Assembly (NCBI GenBank): GCA_017618435.1
Contig: JAFZUH010000143.1
Coordinates: 1 to 5,713, forward strand
Direction of reading: 5' to 3'
Origin: Bacteroidales bacterium
GTDB lineage: Bacteria; Bacteroidota; Bacteroidia; Bacteroidales; WCHB1-69
DNA: 5,713 nt
The position numbers were made by a program, and so were the translations under genes. The notes beneath the pieces were generated by a model. It was given only the letters and a program-made list of their open reading frames with translations. It ran no database searches and had not been told where the DNA came from. This document shows, in pieces, positions 1 through 4,226 of this stretch; positions within the stretch are counted from its first letter, which is position 1; each line of letters opens with the position of its first letter.

Positions 1-120
1 ATAGGACAAAAAATCGGCTGTCAAGGTCTGGTAGCCGTACCCACAGGGGCAAAGTTTTATAAAAACGGACACATTTGTATCCATACAAAAACATTATTCT
101 TACATTATATTAATATATAG
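1..120 (+). CDS. Possible 3' end of a convergent gene (unrecognised, weak)
   Basis: From the left edge, plus-strand frame 1 stays open for 39 codons and stops at TAG 118-120. The translated start (IGQKIGCQGLVAVPTGAKF...) has a plausible protein-like composition, but I do not recognise a family. The last 20 or so codons run through the first copy of an intergenic repeat (from about 57), so either a real gene ends inside the repeat or the open frame is chance. A minus-strand frame is also open over the first 60 bases, so openness alone proves little. A gene ending here would converge on the cation transporter gene, which would fit the repeats and hairpins lying between them. Confidence 0.2.
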   Translation: MGQKIGCQGLVAVPTGAKFYKNGHICIHTKTLFLHYINI

Positions 121-156
121 AGCAAAACAACGTCTGCCGTAATACGACAGCCCTAC
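57..156. repeat. Composite intergenic repeat, copy 1
   Basis: This 100-bp unit matches a second direct copy at 429-500 at both ends. Positions 57-74 match 429-446 at 17 of 18 bases. The 15-mer CTGCCGTAATACGAC at 134-148 recurs exactly at 478-492, and CCTAC at 152-156 recurs at 496-500. Each end carries an imperfect palindrome: 67-82 (GGACACA, TT, TGTATCC, one mismatch) and 134-150 (CTGCCGTA, A, TACGACAG, one mismatch). The interior between the palindromes is A/T-rich and differs from copy 2 in length and sequence. Paired palindromes of this kind are typical of REP- or MITE-like dispersed repeats. That classification is inference. Confidence 0.65.
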
Positions 157-396
157 ATTTTTCATTTCTCATTCCCCCAAAGTGCGGGTTAGAGTTATTT
201 TCGTAAAAAATGTGAAACTTGGAGCGGGAAAAACTGCATGAAAAAAATGGGCGAGCAAGTTCAGTAGCACTAATGTTTGAAAAACAATTTTGCACTACCA
301 ATGTTTCTGACCTATAAAACAAATAATGGGTTTGCAGTTTTAGCGAGAAGTTTCCCCATTTTTAGAAAATGTTTCTAACGCAAGACCTTTTCTTTG
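157..396. other. Non-coding stretch between the two repeat copies
   Basis: I see no convincing gene here. One short open frame on the minus strand (110-322, 70 codons) runs from this stretch into repeat copy 1 and looks like a by-product of repeat DNA. There are short direct repeats: GCACTAATGTTT at 267-278 recurs as GCACTACCAATGTTT at 292-306, and AATGTTTCTGAC at 300-311 recurs with one change at 368-379. No tRNA-like or other recognisable RNA fold was seen. The stretch may be part of a larger dispersed element bounded by the two repeat copies. Confidence 0.5.
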
Positions 397-431
397 TAAC
401 ACTTTCTTTGGGGTTATCAAAGAAAGTGTTA
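397..431. repeat. Perfect 14-bp inverted repeat (hairpin)
   Basis: The arms at 397-410 (TAACACTTTCTTTG) and 418-431 are exact reverse complements around the 7-base spacer GGGTTAT. The right arm overlaps the start of repeat copy 2 at 429. Neither strand has a T-run immediately after the stem, so it does not look like a standard Rho-independent terminator. It more likely belongs to the repeat DNA, or acts as an RNA 3'-end or barrier structure. Confidence 0.75.
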
Positions 432-500
432 TAAAAACGGATACATGAAATGCGTCCCGACAAAAACCAAACAAAGGCTGCCGTAATACGACTATCCTAC
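429..500. repeat. Composite intergenic repeat, copy 2
   Basis: This is the shorter (72-bp) direct copy of the unit at 57-156. Its two ends are conserved, while the middle is shorter and unrelated in sequence. The left palindrome at 439-457 (GGATACAT, GAA, ATGCGTCC) keeps the outline of the copy 1 palindrome, but its right arm has changed. The right palindrome at 478-494 keeps the exact 15-mer found in copy 1. Changes spread over both arms, with pairing largely kept, suggest that the folded form matters. That is inference from only two copies. Confidence 0.65.
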
Positions 501-525
501 AAAAAAATATATATCGAAAAGCGAG

Positions 526-556
526 CCGACCCCTCTCCTATGTAGAGAGGGGTCGG
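526..556 (-). terminator. Probable Rho-independent terminator of the cation transporter gene
   Basis: A perfect 12-bp GC-rich stem (arms 526-537 and 545-556) closes a 7-base loop (CTATGTA). It lies 15 bases beyond the stop codon of the minus-strand transporter gene. Read on the minus strand, the stem is followed by CTCGCTTTTCGATATATATTT, which is T-rich but starts with four non-T bases, so the tail is not ideal. The plus strand reads GAGAGGGGTCGGGGGTGAGG from 545 to 564, a type of sequence I recall as a recurrent intergenic motif in Bacteroidetes and other bacteria. It may therefore be a dispersed repeat serving as a terminator. Confidence 0.6.
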
Positions 557-571
557 GGGTGAGGAAAATGC

Positions 572-1516
572 TCATTCGGTTTTGCCCGTCAGACATTCTT
601 TGGCACAGTTTGTGCCCATGGTTTCCACTTCTATGGTAGCGTGTTTGATACCGTTTCCCGCCAAAGTGTCTTTGAGGCTGGTTTTGGTCTGTTCCATTTT
701 GGACAAATCTTCAAGCACGACATGTACGGTAAGGGCATTTTCGGTGGTGCTGATAGCCCAAATATGCAAATGGTGAGCCTCCTGAATATTTTCGTGCGTA
801 TTTATAATTTCTTCTATTTTTTTATAATCAATATTATTCGGCACCCCATCTAAGGCGAGGGTAAGGCTTTCGCTCAAGAGTTTCCAAGTAGAGAAGACTA
901 TAATGGCGGCAATAATCAAGCCGATAATCGGGTCGATGAGGTAAAAACCTGTAAAATGAATTATCAGTCCAGCCACCAACACCCCCACCGACACCAAAGC
1001 ATCAGCGGCCATGTGCAAATAGGCTCCTTTTACGTTCAAATCCTTATCCTTGTCTTTGATAAACAGCCACGCCGTAAAGGCATTTATCACGATACCTGCT
1101 CCTGCGACAACGGCCACTGCCCAGCCCTGAACCTCCTGCGGGGTGATGATTTTTTTGACACTCTCCGCCACTATCAGACAAACGGCGACCAACAACAAAA
1201 CCGCATTGAGCAAGGAAATAAGCACCGTACTTTTCTTATAACCGTAGGTATAACGTCTGTTGCCCTGCCATGCCGTCAGTCTGAACGCCAACATCGCCAA
1301 CAGCAAACTCACTACATCGGTCAGATTATGCCCCGCATCGGACAACAAGCCCACCGAATCGAAAATAAAACCGAATACGGCTTCCGTTACAACAAACAAC
1401 ACATTGAGTACAATGCCTACGATAAAGGCTCTATTGAGCGAATCTATTTTTATTTCATGCGAATGATGATGTTCGTGGTGATGATGTTCATGATGATGAT
1501 GTTCGTGATGGTGCAT
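572..1516 (-). CDS. Cation diffusion facilitator (CDF) transporter, zinc-type (CzcD/ZitB-like)
   Basis: This 314-residue inner-membrane protein is a proton-coupled exporter of divalent metal, most likely zinc and perhaps cadmium or cobalt. The normal CDF layout is visible: about six membrane segments (residues 28-220) and a cytoplasmic C-terminal domain (about 225-300). The transport-site motifs are both HxxxD: H63/D67 in TM2 (SDAGHNLTD) and H168/D172 in TM5 (LHMAAD). His in TM2 favours zinc over manganese or iron in this family. The C-terminal domain has AHHLHIW at 247-253, matching the cytoplasmic metal-binding and dimerisation region. Two features are added: an N-terminal His/Glu repeat (residues 2-21, 15 His) and a terminal CxxxC (C304, C308). 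The length is usual. The ATG at 1514-1516 is preceded by AAAGGA at good spacing and by a Bacteroidetes promoter, so the start is well supported. It is a single-gene unit. Metal specificity is inferred. Confidence 0.95.
   Translation of the reverse strand: MHHHEHHHHEHHHHEHHHSHEIKIDSLNRAFIVGIVLNVLFVVTEAVFGFIFDSVGLLSDAGHNLTDVVSLLLAMLAFRLTAWQGNRRYTYGYKKSTVLISLLNAVLLLVAVCLIVAESVKKIITPQEVQGWAVAVVAGAGIVINAFTAWLFIKDKDKDLNVKGAYLHMAADALVSVGVLVAGLIIHFTGFYLIDPIIGLIIAAIIVFSTWKLLSESLTLALDGVPNNIDYKKIEEIINTHENIQEAHHLHIWAISTTENALTVHVVLEDLSKMEQTKTSLKDTLAGNGIKHATIEVETMGTNCAKECLTGKTE
1454..1513 (-). repeat. In-frame tandem repeat encoding a His/Glu tail
   Basis: Residues 2-21 of the transporter are blocks of three or four His separated by Glu (HHHE, HHHHE, HHHHE, HHHSHE), encoded by imperfect 15-bp units of CAT/CAC codons and GAA. 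In CDF proteins, His-rich stretches usually lie in cytoplasmic loops or tails and are thought to collect or sense zinc. Here the stretch sits right after the start codon. Synonymous CAT/CAC differences between units suggest the tract is not a very recent expansion. Confidence 0.85.
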
Positions 1517-1523
1517 ATTCTTT

Positions 1524-1529
1524 TCCTTT
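1524..1529 (-). promoter_or_regulatory. Ribosome binding site of the cation transporter
   Basis: On the minus strand AAAGGA lies 7 bases before the ATG at 1516. This is the clearest Shine-Dalgarno-like site in the window and supports starting the protein at the His repeat rather than at a later Met. Confidence 0.65.
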
Positions 1530-1562
1530 CTTGTATACTAATGATAACTTTGTTTGACGTTG

Positions 1563-1570
1563 CAAAGATA
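1563..1570 (-). promoter_or_regulatory. Bacteroidetes-type -7 promoter element (TATCTTTG)
   Basis: The minus strand reads TATCTTTGCAACG, an exact match to the Bacteroidetes -7 consensus TAnnTTTG. It lies 46 bases upstream of the transporter start codon. I do not find a clear TTTG/TTG element about 19-20 bases further upstream, so the -33 half is weak or absent. A short CCTA/TAGG inverted repeat further upstream (about 1597-1608) could be an operator for a metal-responsive regulator, but at only 4 bp per arm this is speculation. Confidence 0.65.
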
Positions 1571-1619
1571 ATCACTTTTTTTCATAGTTTCCTATCCCTA
1601 TTTTTAGGTATTTTTTCAT

Positions 1620-1649
1620 AAAAAAAAGATGTCTTTGCAAGACATCTTT
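1620..1649 (-). terminator. Rho-independent terminator after the flavodoxin gene
   Basis: The minus strand forms a perfect 11-bp stem (arms 1639-1649 and 1625-1635) with a 3-base loop. The end of the stem runs into eight T residues (1627-1620). It begins 12 bases past the flavodoxin stop codon and ends the four-gene unit that starts with glmS. It separates that unit from the transporter promoter at 1563-1570. Confidence 0.9.
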
Positions 1650-1661
1650 CCGTTTGATTGT

Positions 1662-2225
1662 TTATTTCACCCATTTTTTGAGAACCTCATCGGTAGCATG
1701 ATTGAGCAATTTTCCTTCTTTCCAGACAATGTCGGGATATTGCTTTTTCAAGTCTTTACATGCCCCATCTATAGAACTGCTTCCCGATGTGGCAAAAGGA
1801 ATGAGGGTTTTGCCTGCCAATGAATGCGACTCTATAAAAGTATTGACAATTGTCGGAGCGGTGTTCCACCAAATAGGGAACCCGATGTAAATAACATCGT
1901 AGTCTGCCAAATTTTCAATTTTGTCGGCGATAGCCGGGCGTGAGGTTTTGTCTTTCATCTCCACCGAACTCCGCGAATGGCTGTCTCTCCAGTCAAGGTC
2001 TGCATCGGTGTAGGGTACCGCCGGTTGTATTTCATAAATATCGGCATTGGCGATTTTGGCTAAATTTTCCGCCACATGTTTTGTTGTTCCCGTAGCGGAA
2101 AAATACACAACCGCTCTTTTTTCTTTTTGTCCGCCATCTGTTCCCTCTTGGCTGTTCGCCGATTGGGAACAAGCAACCATACCCACCATAACAACATTGG
2201 CAATTATAATATTTACTTGTTTCAT
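1662..2225 (-). CDS. Flavodoxin-like lipoprotein (Flavodoxin_4 type)
   Basis: This 187-residue protein has a flavodoxin fold predicted to bind FMN and carry electrons or reduce small substrates. A short hydrophobic leader (residues 4-18) ends in a lipobox-like MVAC with C19 as the likely lipidated residue. A polar linker (about 20-36) follows, then the flavodoxin domain (about 37-187). The phosphate-binding loop is SATGTT (43-48) after the first strand (RAVVYF). YIGFPIWWNTAP (113-124) fits the second FMN loop, with W119/W120 able to stack on the flavin. PYTDADLDW (71-79) and the RPAI motif (97-100) resemble the Flavodoxin_4 group of gut anaerobes. The lipoprotein signal implies a site outside the cytoplasm, which is unusual for a flavodoxin, and no reductase partner is visible. 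The gene starts 27 bases after the M16 homologue stops, without an obvious ribosome binding site, and is followed by the terminator at 1620-1649. Confidence 0.85.
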   Translation of the reverse strand: MKQVNIIIANVVMVGMVACSQSANSQEGTDGGQKEKRAVVYFSATGTTKHVAENLAKIANADIYEIQPAVPYTDADLDWRDSHSRSSVEMKDKTSRPAIADKIENLADYDVIYIGFPIWWNTAPTIVNTFIESHSLAGKTLIPFATSGSSSIDGACKDLKKQYPDIVWKEGKLLNHATDEVLKKWVK

Positions 2226-2252
2226 AATATTTTTTTATGTTAAAATTTCAAA

Positions 2253-3515
2253 TCAACCGACAACAATTTCTGTCATCTTGTCCATATCCAACATTTTTGC
2301 CGCTCCCGCCAACAAATCTTCTGCGGTCATTGCCTTAATGCAGTCCACATAATTTGCCCAAAAAGCAAGGGGCAAATTATGTTTTTCCGATTCAAGCAGC
2401 AAATCCAATTGGGCAAACACGCCGTCAAAACATTTCATCAAAGAGCCATAGAGATAATTTTTCACCAACGTCAATTCCTCTTGGCTCATCAACGCAGTTT
2501 GCAGCACTTCCATTTCATGATAAATTTGCCCGACAGCCTCCTGCACCTGCGGTTTGTTCACATCTGCCGCCACATAAAACATTCCGTCATGAACAAAGGT
2601 ATGCAAATCGGCATAAATATGATAGGCCAAACCTTTATCCTCCCGTATGTTTTTCATCAATCGGGAACCGAAAAAGCCCCCCAAGACCAAACTTACCAAA
2701 CTGAACACAGGCCAGTCGGGGTGCTGTTTGTTGATACTTCTTTGCCCGATAAAAACGCTGGATTGTACCGCATCTGGCTTTTCAAAATATTTTTTCTCCG
2801 CCTGCGGAATATGGGTTATCAGTGTCGGTTCGGCACTTGTTTTGCCTGCAATATCGCCAAAATATTCTTCCACATTTTCCACAAAGGAATTATCTATCTG
2901 CCCCGCGGCAAATATCCTGATATTGTTTGCGTGATAGTATTGCCTGAAAAACGCTTCCAAATCGCTGCGGTGAATATGGTCAATATCGTCTGTATGCAAT
3001 ATTTTGCCATAAGGATGTTGGTCGAAAATGCTTTCCATAAAACAGCAACGGGCTTTATAAGACGTTTTTTCAAAATCAACCGCCAATTCGTTTTTCAGAT
3101 TCTGTTTATAAATATCCAACTGTTGTTGCGGAAATGTAGGATTTTTCAACAAATCAGCCAACAAACACATCACTTGTCGGGTGACCTTTGGCGGGAAATA
3201 GATATGCAAGGAAACATAATCCTTGCCCGCATTGCATATCAGATACGACCCGATGTAATCCAATTGTTCCGCTATTTCCGCCGATGACAAACTTGCGGTA
3301 CCCTCCCGCAACATTTTCAGGCAAGCGGTAGCAACTCCAAGTTTTTCCTGATAAAAAGCACCTGCTTTTATTTGCACTATCATCTGCACCATAGCAAGGT
3401 GAGCATTAGGCAGAAGCAAACACTCTATGCCGTTGTCCAACGTATGCCGTTGAGGATTCAAAGGGGGCAATGAAACAAAATCGTGTATCAATGGGGCTTT
3501 GGTTCTATCTGTCAT
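2253..3515 (-). CDS. M16-family (insulinase-like) protein lacking the zinc-binding motif
   Basis: This 420-residue protein has the two-domain M16 layout: an N-terminal half (about 15-200) and an M16_C half (about 180-370). The N-terminal domain aligns well with active members, but the HxxEH motif is absent. Where GLAHFLEHMLFKGT would stand, the sequence reads GVATACLKMLREGT (60-73), so His, Glu and His become T63, L66 and K67. The C-terminal domain keeps the substrate-binding signature GSRL..NIRE.KGLAYHIYA (R285, Y298). M16 proteins often work as an active/inactive pair (for example the two subunits of mitochondrial processing peptidase), so a binding or scaffold role is likely and peptidase activity is not. 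No signal peptide is seen, suggesting a cytoplasmic location. I recall similar motif-less proteins beginning with a ...RT..P.IH segment in Bacteroidales. It lies 23 bases after the Mpv17-like gene and 27 bases before the flavodoxin gene. No active M16 gene is in view. Confidence 0.88.
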   Translation of the reverse strand: MTDRTKAPLIHDFVSLPPLNPQRHTLDNGIECLLLPNAHLAMVQMIVQIKAGAFYQEKLGVATACLKMLREGTASLSSAEIAEQLDYIGSYLICNAGKDYVSLHIYFPPKVTRQVMCLLADLLKNPTFPQQQLDIYKQNLKNELAVDFEKTSYKARCCFMESIFDQHPYGKILHTDDIDHIHRSDLEAFFRQYYHANNIRIFAAGQIDNSFVENVEEYFGDIAGKTSAEPTLITHIPQAEKKYFEKPDAVQSSVFIGQRSINKQHPDWPVFSLVSLVLGGFFGSRLMKNIREDKGLAYHIYADLHTFVHDGMFYVAADVNKPQVQEAVGQIYHEMEVLQTALMSQEELTLVKNYLYGSLMKCFDGVFAQLDLLLESEKHNLPLAFWANYVDCIKAMTAEDLLAGAAKMLDMDKMTEIVVG

Positions 3516-3522
3516 TTTCTAC

Positions 3523-3534
3523 GGATATATATCC
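3523..3534. repeat. 12-bp perfect palindrome in an intergenic gap
   Basis: GGATATATATCC occupies half of the 23-base gap between the Mpv17-like gene stop and the M16 homologue start. It could be a small operator or a weak RNA hairpin (4-bp stem with ATAT loop) just before the start codon. A/T-rich palindromes of this length also arise by chance. Confidence 0.35.
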
Positions 3535-3538
3535 AGAT

Positions 3539-4222
3539 TTATTTTCTGGCGGCAATTGCCAATATCAGTCCTAAAGCCGCTCCCAACAAGGCTGCAAAAA
3601 GCACTTGGGCATTTTGTGGCAGAATAAACGTAATGGTGTGTGCCGGTATCCAGAACAATGGTATTGTTTTCTTAAACACAAAATTCCATTGCACCTTCCA
3701 ATCCAAATTGGCAAGGGTCTCGCCTATTTTTATAGGCTTGACAAGGCAGGATATTTGCCCGTTGTATTTTGTGATATGGGTGTCTGTTATCTTATGCAAA
3801 GTCATAAAAACAGGAGCAAAACTTGTATTCATCATCACACTGATACAAAACGCTCCCCACAGTTTCAGCCACGAAAAGCCACCCGTCATGGCGGCAGTCT
3901 GCCCTTCAAAACCGATTTTTTCCAAAGCAATAGGAATGCCCGCCGAAAAGACTTTCATCGCCAAGGCAATCCACATGCCCAACAATCCCCAAACCAAAGC
4001 CTTGGGAACAACACCGAATCGGGCGTTGCAATAATATCCCGCACGTATGCGGCATGCCAACATCTCACCCATCGTTGCCAATATACCGAATTTCAAAAAG
4101 GCAAGCAAATAAGGATGTTCTCCATTGGCTTTGAGGTAAAACTCATACAATGCCGGACTTAAAAAAAAGGGTAAAAAGATGGCCAACACCACCAATATGG
4201 CTACAAAATCCTGTTTTTTCAT
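3539..4222 (-). CDS. Multi-pass membrane protein, Mpv17/PMP22-like
   Basis: This 227-residue integral membrane protein has several hydrophobic segments (about 7-28, 36-56, 73-95, 119-142, 186-200 and 204-224). I do not recognise it with certainty. The C-terminal third resembles the Mpv17/PMP22 signature, in which a W..Q.NF..IP run is followed by a membrane segment. Here it reads DWKVQWNFVFKKTIPLFWIP (174-193), then a final helix ending in Lys. Mpv17 proteins are best known from mitochondrial and peroxisomal membranes, where they may form channels. Bacterial members are little characterised, so no substrate can be named. The ATG lies 4 bases after the glmS stop (TAA, GACA, ATG), so translation is probably coupled to glmS. 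The 23-base gap to the M16 homologue suggests co-transcription with it as well. If the Mpv17 match fails, it remains a hypothetical membrane protein. Confidence 0.8.
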   Translation of the reverse strand: MKKQDFVAILVVLAIFLPFFLSPALYEFYLKANGEHPYLLAFLKFGILATMGEMLACRIRAGYYCNARFGVVPKALVWGLLGMWIALAMKVFSAGIPIALEKIGFEGQTAAMTGGFSWLKLWGAFCISVMMNTSFAPVFMTLHKITDTHITKYNGQISCLVKPIKIGETLANLDWKVQWNFVFKKTIPLFWIPAHTITFILPQNAQVLFAALLGAALGLILAIAARK

Positions 4223-4226
4223 TGTC

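Noticed and set aside
110..322. 70-codon minus-strand frame in the left intergenic region
   Set aside because: It overlaps the palindromes of repeat copy 1, has no ribosome binding site or promoter that I can see, and its composition resembles translated repeat DNA and not a folded protein.
157..396. Possible structured RNA or riboswitch in the left intergenic stretch
   Set aside because: No recognised riboswitch core or tRNA fold was found, and no gene lies directly downstream on either strand for it to control.
1451..1516. His codon repeat considered as a possible CRISPR-like or non-coding tandem repeat
   Set aside because: The units are in frame with the transporter, follow its ribosome binding site directly, and have no spacers.
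956..1621. 221-codon plus-strand open frame opposite the transporter
   Set aside because: It is antisense to all the CDF motifs, and its Met-rich stretch is simply the reverse complement of the His codon repeat.
2226..2262. Possible separate promoter for the flavodoxin gene (TTGATTTG on the minus strand)
   Set aside because: It misses the TA of the TAnnTTTG consensus and overlaps the M16 stop region. Co-transcription from upstream is simpler.
2379..3287. 302-codon plus-strand open frame opposite the M16 homologue
   Set aside because: The minus strand clearly encodes a full M16 protein here. The antisense frame has no recognisable domain and is explained by the codon use of the real gene.
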